This document shows, piece after piece, positions 8,621 through 18,131 of a DNA stretch of 55,634 bases. This stretch comes from Acidobacteriota bacterium (GTDB taxonomy: Bacteria > Acidobacteriota > Terriglobia > UBA7540). The translations under genes and the position numbers were made by a program. Numbering within the stretch: the stretch's first letter is position 1; every line of letters begins with the position of its first letter. The stretch covers positions 1 through 55,634 of the forward strand of contig JAKAWG010000028.1 of NCBI GenBank assembly GCA_021817045.1. The letters run 5' to 3'. Below the pieces are notes generated by a model that was given only the letters and a program-made list of their open reading frames with translations, was not told the origin of the DNA and made no database searches.

Positions 8621-10366
8621 TCACAGGACCGTTTCGCGAATCACCTCTTCAATCGTTGTCGAGCCCGCCATTACCTTGATCAATCCACTGCGCCGCAGTG
8701 TGAGCATGCCCTGCTCGATCGCCTTCCGCTTGAGCTCGATTGCGGAGGCGCCTACCAGGATCATTTCCCGAATTTCGTCCGTCGTCTCCACCACTTCGTA
8801 GAGTCCCACGCGTCCCTTGTACCCCCGTCCGCCGCAGGTATTGCACCCTTTACCCTTGTACGGTGTTACAGTCCTTGCCTCTTCCGGAGTAAATCCAGCT
8901 TCGATCAAAACCTGCGTCGCGGTTGGATCCGGCACTTTACAATCCGCGCAGATCCGCCGCACCAACCGCTGCGCGCAGATTAGGTGGACGGAGGTCGCCA
9001 CGAGAAACGGCTCGATGCCCATGTTCATCAGCCGCGAGATGGTGGAGGGCGCGTCATTGGTGTGTAGCGTGGACAACACCAGGTGACCGGTGAGCGCGGC
9101 TTTAATCGCGATTTCTGCCGTCTCGAAATCCCGGATTTCACCCACCATGATAATGTTCGGGTCTTGCCGCAGGAAGGACCTCAAGGCAGCCGCAAAATTC
9201 AGCCCGATTTGCTCCTTCATCTGCACCTGGTTAATGCCCGGCAACTGAAACTCAACCGGGTCTTCGGCCGTCATGATGTTGGTATCGTCCTTGTTAAGCT
9301 GAGCGATGGAAGAATACAGCGTATTGGTCTTGCCGCTCCCGGTGGGGCCGGTGACCAGCACCATCCCGTAAGGCTTGAAGATGGCCTTCTGGAATTTGTC
9401 AAGTGACTCCGACTCGAAGCCCAGCTTAGTCATGTCCAGCCGCAAATTCTCCTTGTCGAGCAGGCGCATGACGATCTTTTCACCGTGCAGCGTAGGCAAC
9501 ACCGAAACGCGAAGATCGAGTTGCTTCTTCCTGCCTTGATGGACCATCTTCAGCATGATGCGTCCGTCTTGTGGAAGCCGCTTTTCAGCAATGTCGAGCT
9601 TGGCCATGATCTTGATGCGGCTGATGATGGCGTCGCGGAGTTTGAGGGGCGGGCTCATCACGGCCTGGAGCAGACCGTCGATCCGGTAACGGACACGGAA
9701 TTCTTTTTCATACGGCTCCAAATGGATGTCGCTTGCTCCGCGCTTCACAGCGTCCGATAGGACAAAGTTGACCAGCCGGATGACCGGCGCCTCCTCGGCT
9801 GCCTTTTCGATGTCGGCTAGGTTGAGAGCGTTTTCCGTGCCCTCTTCAAGTTCCACGCTTCCTGCCCCGCCCTCATCAAGGAAGCTGACAAGGTTGTCAA
9901 TTTCCTTTTGTCGCTCCGCTTCCTCCACCGTGCCGTAATGATTCTTGATCGCTTCTTCGATGCTGGCTTCGGAGGCCAGTACCGGTTCAAGATAAAGCCC
10001 GGTCAGGAACTTGACGTCGTCAAGCGCGAAGACGTTGGTCGGATCGGCCATCGCCAGCGTCAGCGAAGAGCCGGTGCGCACCAGGGGGAGCACGTGGTGC
10101 TTGCTCGCGGTCTCAACCGGGATCAGCTTCACCGCTGCAGGATCAATCGGAAACTCGCTGAGTCTCACGGACGGAACGCCGTACTGGACGCCCAGCGCTT
10201 CCGTCACTTCTTCCTCGGTTGCAAATCCGAGTTTCACAAGAGCTTGCCCGAACTTGACGCCGTTTTTTGTTTGGTAGTCCAGAGCCTGCTGAAACTGTTC
10301 CTCGGAGATTTTGTTTTCTTTTAGCAGTAATTCGCCCAAGCGGGCTACCAGAGTCTGGGTACTCAA
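8621..10366 (-). CDS. pilB: Type IV pilus extension ATPase PilB
   Basis: The 581-residue protein carries an N-terminal MshEN-type domain (about 1-150, opening ARLGELLLKENKISEEQF). This domain type can bind cyclic di-GMP in some relatives. The GspE ATPase core follows with Walker A GPTGSGKTN (K346), Walker B (DPNIIMVGEIRD) and a His box (GHLVLSTLHTND). A zinc-binding tetracysteine (CADC ... CNTCGGRG) is also present. It powers pilin polymerisation. The start is TTG with GGAG upstream, and no ATG fits better. It is the first gene of the pilB-pilT-pilC run. Confidence 0.96.
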   Translation of the reverse strand: MSTQTLVARLGELLLKENKISEEQFQQALDYQTKNGVKFGQALVKLGFATEEEVTEALGVQYGVPSVRLSEFPIDPAAVKLIPVETASKHHVLPLVRTGSSLTLAMADPTNVFALDDVKFLTGLYLEPVLASEASIEEAIKNHYGTVEEAERQKEIDNLVSFLDEGGAGSVELEEGTENALNLADIEKAAEEAPVIRLVNFVLSDAVKRGASDIHLEPYEKEFRVRYRIDGLLQAVMSPPLKLRDAIISRIKIMAKLDIAEKRLPQDGRIMLKMVHQGRKKQLDLRVSVLPTLHGEKIVMRLLDKENLRLDMTKLGFESESLDKFQKAIFKPYGMVLVTGPTGSGKTNTLYSSIAQLNKDDTNIMTAEDPVEFQLPGINQVQMKEQIGLNFAAALRSFLRQDPNIIMVGEIRDFETAEIAIKAALTGHLVLSTLHTNDAPSTISRLMNMGIEPFLVATSVHLICAQRLVRRICADCKVPDPTATQVLIEAGFTPEEARTVTPYKGKGCNTCGGRGYKGRVGLYEVVETTDEIREMILVGASAIELKRKAIEQGMLTLRRSGLIKVMAGSTTIEEVIRETVL

Positions 10367-10460
10367 GGATGTGCTCCGTTCGTTAGAGGCCTGCTGGACG
10401 CCTGCCCCTTGGGGCCTGGAATCATGCGCTTGCGACGGCCGCCAACCTTGACATCGTCAT

Positions 10461-11252
10461 TTGGGGGGCATAACTTTAACCCATATGAGGCGCACGATGG
10501 GCGTGTCAGGTGAAGGGGCCGGACTTGTCGTCTATTATCAGCGGCTGCTGGAACGTTTCGGTCCGCAGAGGTGGTGGCCTGCAAGAACGCGCCTGGAAGT
10601 GATTCTGGGCGCAATTCTGACGCAGAACACCTCGTGGAACAATGCGGCCCGGGCGGTCGCTTTGTTGCGGCGGGCGGGGCTCGTGCGCCTGGAGTCTCTT
10701 CGTCACGCCAGCCGAGCACAGCTTGAAACCTGCGTTCGTCCGGCGGGCTTTTATCGGCAAAAGGCCGCCACGATCCGGAACCTCGTCGCCTGGCTTGACC
10801 GCGACTATCACGGCTCGCTGACCGCGCTTTTCTCTGCGCCCGCGGAGCGCGTGCGGCATGAACTGTTGGGCCTGAGAGGCATAGGGCCGGAAACGGCCGA
10901 CGCGATTCTTTTGTATGCAGGTCGGAAGCCCTTTTTTGTCGCGGATGCTTACACGCACCGGATGCTGGTGCGCCACGCCTGGCTGCGCGCTAACGCCGGT
11001 TACCAAGCCACGCAGAACCTGCTTCACCGTGAGTTGCCGCGCGAAGAACGCCTCTTCAACGAATTTCACGCGTTGATCGTCAAAGCCGGAAAGCAGTACT
11101 GTCTTCGTCGGACGCCGGATTGCGCGCCGTGTCCGCTGCGGGATCTCCTTCCAGCCCCGGCTCCGACCAGTGGAGCGCCGAGGTTAAGCGTGGTTTCGAA
11201 TTCCAACGCCTTAGAGGCGGGCGCTCCGACAGATTCGATGGCTTTTTTGTGA
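10461..11252 (+). CDS. Endonuclease III-related DNA glycosylase (HhH-GPD family)
   Basis: The HhH-GPD core runs from VILGAILTQNTSWNNAARAV to FHALIVKAGKQYC. The helix-hairpin-helix is LRGIGPETADAIL, and the catalytic aspartate is the D of FVADAYTHRML. The lysine that gives endonuclease III its lyase activity is replaced here by Glu (GPET in place of GRKT), as in monofunctional members such as the 3-methyladenine glycosylase MagIII. The 4Fe-4S site is degenerate: C-X6-C-X2-C is present but the fourth Cys is Leu. I therefore expect base excision without strand nicking. The TTG at 10461 is the longest start; ATG at 10485 (residue 9), behind a GGGGGG stretch, is as likely. Confidence 0.8.
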   Translation: MGGITLTHMRRTMGVSGEGAGLVVYYQRLLERFGPQRWWPARTRLEVILGAILTQNTSWNNAARAVALLRRAGLVRLESLRHASRAQLETCVRPAGFYRQKAATIRNLVAWLDRDYHGSLTALFSAPAERVRHELLGLRGIGPETADAILLYAGRKPFFVADAYTHRMLVRHAWLRANAGYQATQNLLHRELPREERLFNEFHALIVKAGKQYCLRRTPDCAPCPLRDLLPAPAPTSGAPRLSVVSNSNALEAGAPTDSMAFL

Positions 11253-11260
11253 ATCACGCC

Positions 11261-13489
11261 ATGGGTGAAAGTCGCCCCCAAAACCGCCGCCTCTTAGTGA
11301 TTGTTCTGTCCATCCTGGTGCCGGTGCTGTTCCTCATCGGGTGGAGTCAAGCCTCGCTCAACCTCCACTTTATCCGCCCGAAGGACACGACGGCCACATT
11401 CTTGCTAGCTGCGGTTTCCGCGATTGTCTTCATCGCCTTCGTCATCTTCGCTCTCATCCTCTTGCGCATCCTGCTGAAGCTTTACACGGAGCGCCGGCAG
11501 AACCAACTTGGCTCTCGCTTCAAGACTAAAATGATTGTGGCGTTTCTTTGCTTGTCGCTCCTGCCGGTCTGCTTTCTCTTCCTCTTCGCCTACGGCCTGA
11601 TCAACCGCAGCATTGACAAGTGGTTCGGTATCCCTTTCAATACCGTGCGCCGTGACGCGATCGCCATAACCGCTCAACTCGCGCTCGCTTCGCGCCAGTC
11701 GGCGCTTGAGAGCGCAGAGCGGTTGGCAGCCGCCGGACAGGTTCAGCAGCGCCTGGCGGACCGGAACGGTAAATCACTCGCGCGCCTGCTGACGCGCGAG
11801 GCCGACGACATGAAGCTGCAGTCGGTTTTCTGCTTCGGGCCGACTGGTCACCTGGTGGCGCAAGCGGGCGCGCCCGTTGTTCCGGCGGCCGCCGTTCTCC
11901 GCCTGTTTCCTGCCGTTGCATCGGGCACCGTTCCTGCTGAGGGAACGACAGCCAGCCTTCGTTCCGCGCGGACAGAGTTGTTTTTGGCCGCCCAGCCGGT
12001 CAAAGACGGCGAAGGGCAGTTTCTTGGAACCTTGGTCACCACCCGAGAACTGCCGCTCAACATCGGACACATTGCCGACGAAATCCAGCAGCAGGCGCAA
12101 CGCTATGACCGAATGAGCCGCGAAAAGAAGTCGCTGGCGCGCCTCTACCTGCTCATCCTGCTCCTTCTCACGCTCCTGATCCTCTTCGCTGCCACGTGGT
12201 TCGCTATGTTCTTCTCAAAGCAGGTCACCGTGCCCGTGCAGGCTCTGGCCGAGGCCACCCACGAAGTCTCGAAGGGAAACCTCGGCTGGCGTATCACGGC
12301 GCGCGCCGACGCCGAACTCGGCAGCCTTATCCAGCTCTTCAATGAAATGACATCACAACTTCAAGGGAGCCGGCGAGCCATCGAAACGGCTGCCGCCGAA
12401 CTGCAGAGCGCCAACCGTCAACTGGAAGAACACGGCAACACGATGGAGGCTATTCTGCAAAATGTTCCCACCGGCGTCATTTCGTTTAACCCGCAGCAGG
12501 AGATCACCCGCCTTAACTCAACTGCCGAGCGCATGGTTGGCCGCGCCGGCGCCCAGCCGGCCCGCCACCTCGCGGATCTGTTTTCCCCCGACGAGGCGCG
12601 GGAAGTCTCGCGGCTCTTCAGCCGCGCGCACCGTCAGGGCGTGGTAAACCGACAGATGACGCTTTCGCTCAATGGCCGCCGCGCGCTGGTCGGGCTGACG
12701 CTTTCCTCCGTTTCCGCACAACACGGCGCCGTAGGCTACGTGATGGTACTCGAGGACCTCACCGAGTTTGTCCGAGCCCAGCGCAGCGCGGCGTGGCGGG
12801 AGGTTGCTCAGCGCGTCGCCCACGAGATCAAGAACCCGCTGACCCCCATCGCTCTTTCCGCCGACCGAATCCGGCGACTGATTGACAAGGCGGATTCGCT
12901 TTCACCGCACTTGTTATCCGCGGTGGCGGAGAGCGCCAGCCTGATCGAGCGTGAGGTGGCGACGCTCAAAGGCCTGGTGGATGAGTTTTCTACTTACGCC
13001 CGCTTCCCCGCCTCTAAGCCCGTCCCCGCCAACGTGAATCAGATCGTAGAAAGCGCTCTCGGCGTCTTTAACGGCCGCCTCGGCGGCGTTACCATCCATC
13101 GCGATCTGGCGTTGGACCTGCCCATGGTCCATGCCGATCCCGAACAGATAAAGCGGGCCGTCGTCAACTTGGTCGATAATGCCGCCGAAGCGCTGGATAA
13201 TTCTCCGCTTAAACAAATTTGGTTGCAGACCTGCCTCGCGCCGGACGGGGAAGGGGTCACGCTGGTGGTCGCGGACAGCGGCCCCGGGATTCGCCCGGAA
13301 GATAAGGAACGGCTCTTCTTGCCGTATTTCTCCACCAAGAATCGAGGCACCGGATTGGGCCTGACGATTGTCAGCCGCATCGTTTCGGAGCACAACGGCA
13401 GAATCCGGGCTGAGAAGAACTGGCCTTCCGGCACGCGGTTTGTCATTGAGCTGCCGGCAGCCTCGTCGGCCGCGGTAGACTTGGTCTAA
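11261..13489 (+). CDS. NtrY-type sensor histidine kinase
   Basis: From ATG 11261 the protein has 742 residues; GTG at 11249, overlapping the previous stop, is an alternative start. Order of parts: transmembrane segments near the N terminus (RRLLVIVLSILVPVLFLIGW, then two more by residue about 130), an extracytoplasmic region, and a membrane segment near residue 300 (LYLLILLLLTLLILFAATWF). A HAMP domain, a PAS domain (MEAILQNVPTGVISF), HisKA with H521 (VAHEIKNPLTPIALSADRIR) and HATPase_c (NLVDNAAEAL, DSGPGI, GTGLGL) follow. This is the NtrY architecture. It probably phosphorylates the regulator encoded next at 13680. The signal sensed is unknown. Confidence 0.9.
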   Translation: MGESRPQNRRLLVIVLSILVPVLFLIGWSQASLNLHFIRPKDTTATFLLAAVSAIVFIAFVIFALILLRILLKLYTERRQNQLGSRFKTKMIVAFLCLSLLPVCFLFLFAYGLINRSIDKWFGIPFNTVRRDAIAITAQLALASRQSALESAERLAAAGQVQQRLADRNGKSLARLLTREADDMKLQSVFCFGPTGHLVAQAGAPVVPAAAVLRLFPAVASGTVPAEGTTASLRSARTELFLAAQPVKDGEGQFLGTLVTTRELPLNIGHIADEIQQQAQRYDRMSREKKSLARLYLLILLLLTLLILFAATWFAMFFSKQVTVPVQALAEATHEVSKGNLGWRITARADAELGSLIQLFNEMTSQLQGSRRAIETAAAELQSANRQLEEHGNTMEAILQNVPTGVISFNPQQEITRLNSTAERMVGRAGAQPARHLADLFSPDEAREVSRLFSRAHRQGVVNRQMTLSLNGRRALVGLTLSSVSAQHGAVGYVMVLEDLTEFVRAQRSAAWREVAQRVAHEIKNPLTPIALSADRIRRLIDKADSLSPHLLSAVAESASLIEREVATLKGLVDEFSTYARFPASKPVPANVNQIVESALGVFNGRLGGVTIHRDLALDLPMVHADPEQIKRAVVNLVDNAAEALDNSPLKQIWLQTCLAPDGEGVTLVVADSGPGIRPEDKERLFLPYFSTKNRGTGLGLTIVSRIVSEHNGRIRAEKNWPSGTRFVIELPAASSAAVDLV

Positions 13490-13611
13490 TGCAAACGCAT
13501 AATCTATTGTTACGAGGACACTCCTAGCGGCGGGTTTATCCTGCGATGGAGAATAGTGGCATAAAGCCGCCTCTACAGCGTACGTCACATCCTTTAATGC
13601 GTTTGCATTAG
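13486..13611. repeat. MITE-like element with perfect 14-15 bp terminal inverted repeats
   Basis: CTAATGCAAACGCAT at 13486-13500 is the exact reverse complement of ATGCGTTTGCATTAG at 13597-13611. Each end is also a small palindrome by itself (ATGC-AAAC-GCAT; TAATGC-GTTT-GCATTA). The left repeat contains the stop codon of the kinase gene. The interior (about 13527-13580) is the reverse complement of the repeat at 18448-18505 (shared GTAGAGGCGGCTTT and GGATAAACCCGC). It sits between the kinase and its regulator. Confidence 0.7.
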
Positions 13612-13679
13612 GTGTCGAGAGTGACTAAACGGAGAAGGTGAAGCGGGCTAAACACGCCAGAGGCATCTGTTGCGGAATT

Positions 13680-15062
13680 ATGCAAGAAAAACGCTCCGTG
13701 CTTATCGTGGATGACGAAGCCGGTATTCGTGAGTCGCTTGCCAATGTCCTGGCGGACGAAGGTTATTACGCGGAGGCGGTGGCAAGCGGCGAGGAATGCC
13801 TGGAGCTACTCGCACGCAAAAGATTCGACGTGGTCATGCTTGACGTCTGGCTCTCCGGCATGGACGGCCTTGAAACTCTCGAGAAGATACAAGCGGCGGA
13901 GAATGCTCCCGTCGTCATCATGATCTCAGGCCATGGGACAGTCGAGACGGCCGTGCGCTCAACCAAGCTCGGCGCCTTTGACTTCATCGAAAAGCCGCTT
14001 TCCCTCGACAAGACGCTACTCACCCTTCAACATGCCCTTGAACAACTGGAACTGACAGCGCAAAACCGGCATCTACAGGAGGAATTGTATGGGCGAACGC
14101 GGATTCTCGGCGACAGCGTTCCCATGAAGGCGCTGCGCCAGCAGATTGCCCTTGCGGCGCCGACCAGCGGCCGCGTATTCATCTACGGGGAAAGTGGCGT
14201 GGGCAAGGAATTGGTGGCTCGTGCCCTTCATCAGGCCGGGCCGCGCGCCAGCCGCCCTTTCGTGGAGCTTAACTGCGCGGCGATTCCCGAAGAACTCATC
14301 GAAAGCGAGCTCTTCGGACACGTCAAAGGTTCCTTCACCGGCGCCGTGGAAGATAAGACTGGTAAATTTGAGCAAGCCGATACCGGCACGCTCTTCCTCG
14401 ACGAAATCGGCGACATGAGTTTGAGGACGCAATCCAAGGTTCTACGCGTGCTCGAAGAGCAGCGCTTCACGCCCATCGGCTCCGCCACCGCCCTACACGT
14501 CGACGTGCGGATCATCGCAGCCACCAACAAGAACATCCAGGAAGAGATTCAGAACGGCAATTTCCGTGAAGACTTGTTCTACCGTCTGAACGTCATCCCC
14601 TTTTACGTTCCCGCCTTGCGCGAGCATCCCGAGGACATTCCCAAACTGGCCGACTGGTTCCTTGCGGAGTTCACGCGCACTTACGGCCGGCGCGCCAAGC
14701 GATTCTCCGAGCCGGCGATGGAAAACATGATGCGTTATCGCTGGCCTGGAAACGTCCGTGAGCTTCGGAACCTCGTTGAGCGGCTTGTTATCATGGTACC
14801 CGGAAGCCGAATCGAGCACCGCCACCTCCCTCCGGAAATCCAGCGTCACACGCCGGCAGCGAAGGGTCTGCGCGCGGCCGGCGGACCCGCAAGCCTGTAT
14901 GAAGCGCGCTCGGCCTACGAGCGGGACTACATTCTGCGCAAACTTGAGGAAAATCAGGGCAACGTCAGTCGTACCGCAGAGGTGTTGGGACTGGAACGCA
15001 GCCACCTCTATCGCAAAATGAAGTCCCTCGGCATAGGGGGAACGGCGAACAGTGACGACTGA
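13680..15062 (+). CDS. NtrX/NtrC-type sigma-54-dependent response regulator
   Basis: The 460-residue protein has a receiver domain with phospho-acceptor D55 (VVMLDVWLSGMDG), a AAA+ sigma-54 activator domain with Walker A GESGVGKE, and a C-terminal Fis-type helix-turn-helix (NVSRTAEVLGLERSHLYRKM). The sigma-54 contact loop reads GSFTGA instead of the canonical GAFTGA. ATG 13680 places the receiver (VLIVDDEAG) at the usual distance from the N terminus. An upstream GTG at 13638 would add 14 residues, but its GGAGAAG site is too close. It is probably the partner of the kinase just upstream and would activate sigma-54 promoters by ATP hydrolysis. Confidence 0.92.
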   Translation: MQEKRSVLIVDDEAGIRESLANVLADEGYYAEAVASGEECLELLARKRFDVVMLDVWLSGMDGLETLEKIQAAENAPVVIMISGHGTVETAVRSTKLGAFDFIEKPLSLDKTLLTLQHALEQLELTAQNRHLQEELYGRTRILGDSVPMKALRQQIALAAPTSGRVFIYGESGVGKELVARALHQAGPRASRPFVELNCAAIPEELIESELFGHVKGSFTGAVEDKTGKFEQADTGTLFLDEIGDMSLRTQSKVLRVLEEQRFTPIGSATALHVDVRIIAATNKNIQEEIQNGNFREDLFYRLNVIPFYVPALREHPEDIPKLADWFLAEFTRTYGRRAKRFSEPAMENMMRYRWPGNVRELRNLVERLVIMVPGSRIEHRHLPPEIQRHTPAAKGLRAAGGPASLYEARSAYERDYILRKLEENQGNVSRTAEVLGLERSHLYRKMKSLGIGGTANSDD

Positions 15063-15171
15063 TAAGCGAGGACTGACAAGCTGCGAAAAAATTGCTATCG
15101 CTCAGCATGACAGATTCGAATAACTCACGCCTTCTGACAAGCGAAAGTCTTTAGTCATCACTTTCCACTCT

Positions 15172-16083
15172 TCACTGTTGGTTTGCATCGCCTCGATAAT
15201 CAAGAGCCGCCACTGCGGCGGCCTTGTTACGCCACTGTGGTTCGACTCGCACGTGTAAATCGAGAAAGACGTGCGGTGGAAACAGCCGCTCGAGGTCTCG
15301 CCGCGCTTCGATCCCGATCTGCTTGATTCGGGAGCCTTCCGCGCCGATCACGATCGGCTTTTGAGAATTTTTCTCTACCACGATCGTTGCCCGGATGCGC
15401 GTGAGCTGCTCGGCTTCCTCCAAATCCTCGATCCGTACCGCCGTGGCATAAGGCAGTTCCTCTCGCGTGTGCAGGATGACCTTCTCCCGGATCATTTCCG
15501 CGGCCAGAAACCGTTCCGGCTGGTCCGTGTAGATGTCAGGAGGGAAAAGCGGAGCCGAGACGGGAAGCCGGGAAATGACGGCCTCCATGAGATCCTCGAG
15601 ACCCTCGCCGGTCAGTGCCGAAAGGGGGATAATCTCCTCGAAATCATAGAGCTTTGCGTATCGGTCCATGAGCGGCAGCAGCCGCGTCTTGCGGATGAGG
15701 TCGATCTTGTTAAGCGCGAGCAGCGCTTTCACGCGATATTGTCTTAGAAGCTCCACGGCAAACTCGTCCCCTTTGCCGAAGTCTACGGAGGCATCCACCA
15801 GGAACAGCACCAAATCACGTTCCTGAAGGGCCTGGCGAACAAACTGCATCATCTGTTGATTCATGCGCGAAAGGGGTTTGTGAATGCCCGGCGTATCAAC
15901 CAGGACTAATTGAGCCTGCGGCCGGTTGACGACACCCAGAATGCGGTTCCGCGTAGTTTGCGGCGCTGATGTGACGATAGATACCTTCTCCGCAACCAGC
16001 GCGTTGACAAGCAGGCTCTTGCCCGCATTGGGCCGGCCCACAACCGATACGAAACCGCACCTAAACGTTCCTTCTTCGGACAT
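15172..16083 (-). CDS. era: GTPase Era
   Basis: The start at 16083 gives 303 residues, the normal Era length; a frame extension to 16137 adds 18 residues unlike Era. The G motifs are VGRPNAGKSLL, DTPGIH and LNKIDL. The C-terminal KH domain includes PIVIGAEGSRIKQIGIEAR. Era binds the 3' end of 16S rRNA and helps mature the 30S subunit. The gene overlaps the end of ybeY by 23 bp, and the order phoH-ybeY-era is a classic ribosome-maturation cluster. Confidence 0.96.
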   Translation of the reverse strand: MSEEGTFRCGFVSVVGRPNAGKSLLVNALVAEKVSIVTSAPQTTRNRILGVVNRPQAQLVLVDTPGIHKPLSRMNQQMMQFVRQALQERDLVLFLVDASVDFGKGDEFAVELLRQYRVKALLALNKIDLIRKTRLLPLMDRYAKLYDFEEIIPLSALTGEGLEDLMEAVISRLPVSAPLFPPDIYTDQPERFLAAEMIREKVILHTREELPYATAVRIEDLEEAEQLTRIRATIVVEKNSQKPIVIGAEGSRIKQIGIEARRDLERLFPPHVFLDLHVRVEPQWRNKAAAVAALDYRGDANQQ

Positions 16084-16591
16084 ACCGAACGGCAGCATCC
16101 TCCCGTAGTCGCTTTTGGGATGTTTCCTTGCCCCCAATCCGCAGTTTGCGTCGCAGGCCGAGTTCCAGCCGCCTCATTTCTCCTCGATCCGTTTCGTGAT
16201 CGTAACCGAGCAGGTGCAACAACCCGTGCAGGATCAACTGCCTGATTTCCGTCTCGAGGGAGTGACCCTCCCGCGCCGCGTTGCGCCGCGCAGCCTCTAC
16301 CGAAATTACAATATCGCCCAGAAATCCGGCGAACTCCCGCGCAACTTGTGGAGGCATTTCGTCAACCGGGTTCCAGGGGAAGGAAAGAACATCCGTGGGC
16401 AAACGCTTACCGCGGAAGTTACGGTTCAGACGCATCATCTCACAATCGTCCACCAGCGTCACGTCAAAGCGCCGCCGGGCGAGCCGAAGCTCAGCAGCCA
16501 GACTTCGGATATATCTTCCGTATGCCTTCACACGGACGGGCACTCGCTGCTGGCGATTGAAGATCAAAGATATTCGCTGAGGATTCGGCAC
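16061..16591 (-). CDS. ybeY: Endoribonuclease YbeY (16S rRNA 3'-end maturation)
   Basis: The 176-residue protein has the zinc-binding signature HGLLHLLGYDH near residue 130 and the upstream family motif LPTDVLSFPW. YbeY is a metal-dependent single-strand endoribonuclease that takes part in 16S rRNA 3'-end processing and 70S quality control. The C-terminal tail, about 25 residues after the H motif, is Arg/Lys-rich and is where era begins. The upstream spacer to phoH (261 bp) carries a hairpin-rich repeat, so ybeY-era may be transcribed partly apart from phoH. Confidence 0.95.
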   Translation of the reverse strand: MPNPQRISLIFNRQQRVPVRVKAYGRYIRSLAAELRLARRRFDVTLVDDCEMMRLNRNFRGKRLPTDVLSFPWNPVDEMPPQVAREFAGFLGDIVISVEAARRNAAREGHSLETEIRQLILHGLLHLLGYDHETDRGEMRRLELGLRRKLRIGGKETSQKRLREDAAVRYVRRRNV

Positions 16592-16669
16592 CTATGGCGT
16601 GGCCTGTGGATTGCGGCGGCTTGCCACCGCTTTAACCCAGGCCAGCTTGCTGGCCGCCCGTTTTCTCGG

Positions 16670-16753
16670 GGTGGCGCGTACATCCCATTGTTTCGGATGT
16701 ATGCGGCGGTGTAAATTCGCACACACGGCGTAAACCGCTTTGTGTGCGCCACC
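16670..16753. repeat. Palindromic repeat between phoH and ybeY
   Basis: The outer arms GGTGGCGC (16670-16677) and GCGCCACC (16746-16753) are inverted. Inside are two further hairpins: TACATCC/GGATGTA (16679-16685, 16695-16701) and GCACACA/TGTGTGC. The nested structure is typical of REP/BIME-like elements. Nearby, GGCCAGC-TT-GCTGGCC at about 16640-16655 forms another hairpin. Confidence 0.6.
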
Positions 16754-16852
16754 CGGACTTTATCTTACGCCTGATCTCAAATCCGTTATGAGCGACGCGA
16801 GAAAAGCAACAGCGCAGTGACGTTGCCTCACGGACGCATCATCCACCTAACG

Positions 16853-17899
16853 CTACAACCGATCACCACCGCTCTTCACCTCAAGAGACTCGATCGGTTC
16901 TTTGGATCCGTTGCGCGGATTGCCGTTGGTCCCCCGCAACTGGTCGTACTCTTCGTAAGCGCGAATAATCTGCTGTACCAGACTGTGTCGCACCACGTCC
17001 CGCTCGTTAAAGTATACAAAGCTGATGCCCTCCACCCGCCCTACCACCTCCATCGCCTCGAGCAGGCCGGACTTGCGTGCGTTCGGAAGGTCGATTTGAG
17101 TTATATCTCCCGTGATAACCGCCTTCGAGTTGAAGCCTAGACGGGTGAGGAACATCTTCATCTGCTCGCTCGTCGTATTCTGCGCTTCATCCAGGATGAC
17201 AAAGGCATCGTTGAGCGTGCGGCCGCGCATGAACGCGATGGGAGCAATCTCAATGATGTTCTTCTCGACATACCGCTCGACGCGGTCAGGGTCGAGCACA
17301 TCGTAAAGAGCGTCATAGAGGGGCCGGAGGTACGGGTTCACTTTTTCCTGAAGCGTGCCGGGCAAAAAGCCCAGCCGCTCACCCGCTTCCACCGCCGGGC
17401 GCGCCAGGATAATGCGGCTCACCTCCTTCGTGAGAAGCGCATCCACCGCCATAGCCACGGCCAGATAAGTCTTGCCAGTACCCGACGGGCCAATGCCGAA
17501 CACCATGTCGTGCCGTTGAATGGCGTCCACATAGCGCCGCTGGTTCATGCTCTTGGGCGAAACCGACTTTTTGCCCAGCGTTCGCGGTCGTCCCGCTTCC
17601 GCCAGGCCGCGAAAGCTCGCGCCGGGATCCTCGGCCAGGATGCGGAGGAAGGAGTGTATCTCCGCCGGCTCAAGGCGCGCCCCGCTTTCGACGAAGTCTG
17701 CGTAGTCTCTCACCAGGCGCTCCACTCGCTTGACATCAGCTTCGGCGCCCTCGATTTCAAGGGTCTCATTCCTAAGAGAAGTAGAGACGTGGAACGATTT
17801 TTCAAGCAGCTTCAGGTTTTCATCGAGCGTCCCAAACAGATCTTCAACTCCGCTCGCGACTTGAACACTGTCTTTCATAGATGGCGGGATTCGCCGCAA
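16853..17899 (-). CDS. phoH: PhoH family ATPase (YbeZ type)
   Basis: The 348-residue protein has an N-terminal KH-like region followed by the PhoH ATPase domain. Walker A is [18 protein letters not shown], Walker B is [12 protein letters not shown], and the family motif [12 protein letters not shown] is intact. YbeZ/PhoH is an RNA-associated ATPase, encoded next to YbeY in many bacteria and thought to act with it on rRNA. The acidic Gly/Asn-rich C terminus is not conserved in the family. It is the first gene of the phoH-ybeY-era run. Confidence 0.93.
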   Translation of the reverse strand: MRRIPPSMKDSVQVASGVEDLFGTLDENLKLLEKSFHVSTSLRNETLEIEGAEADVKRVERLVRDYADFVESGARLEPAEIHSFLRILAEDPGASFRGLAEAGRPRTLGKKSVSPKSMNQRRYVDAIQRHDMVFGIGPSGTGKTYLAVAMAVDALLTKEVSRIILARPAVEAGERLGFLPGTLQEKVNPYLRPLYDALYDVLDPDRVERYVEKNIIEIAPIAFMRGRTLNDAFVILDEAQNTTSEQMKMFLTRLGFNSKAVITGDITQIDLPNARKSGLLEAMEVVGRVEGISFVYFNERDVVRHSLVQQIIRAYEEYDQLRGTNGNPRNGSKEPIESLEVKSGGDRL

Positions 17900-18055
17900 C
17901 TCCTCCGCACGATTAGGATTAAAAACTGCTGGGATTGGGAACCGGCGGACCGGTGGTCGTCGAGCACGGAAGGCGTGAAATTACCCATCAATCTCACTCT
18001 CAACATATCCAAGCCTTACCCCCTTGTCAAGGCACAAAGGGGCCAAGCGGGTAGC

Positions 18056-18080
18056 GCGGACCTCGGTGTTTCAGGTCCGC
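18056..18080. repeat. REP-like hairpin
   Basis: GCGGACCT (18056-18063) and AGGTCCGC (18073-18080) form an 8-bp stem. A T-run (GGCTTTTTAG) follows on the plus strand. No gene ends here on the plus strand, so I read it as a repeat rather than a terminator. Confidence 0.5.
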
Positions 18081-18131
18081 GGCTTTTTAGCTTTGCCCCA
18101 GTGCAGGGCGGCGTAAATGTCGTTACATCTG

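Noticed and set aside
18061..18090. Intrinsic terminator reading rightward
   Set aside because: The stem and T-run look terminator-like, but no plus-strand gene ends upstream. The hairpin fits the REP-type repeats around it better.
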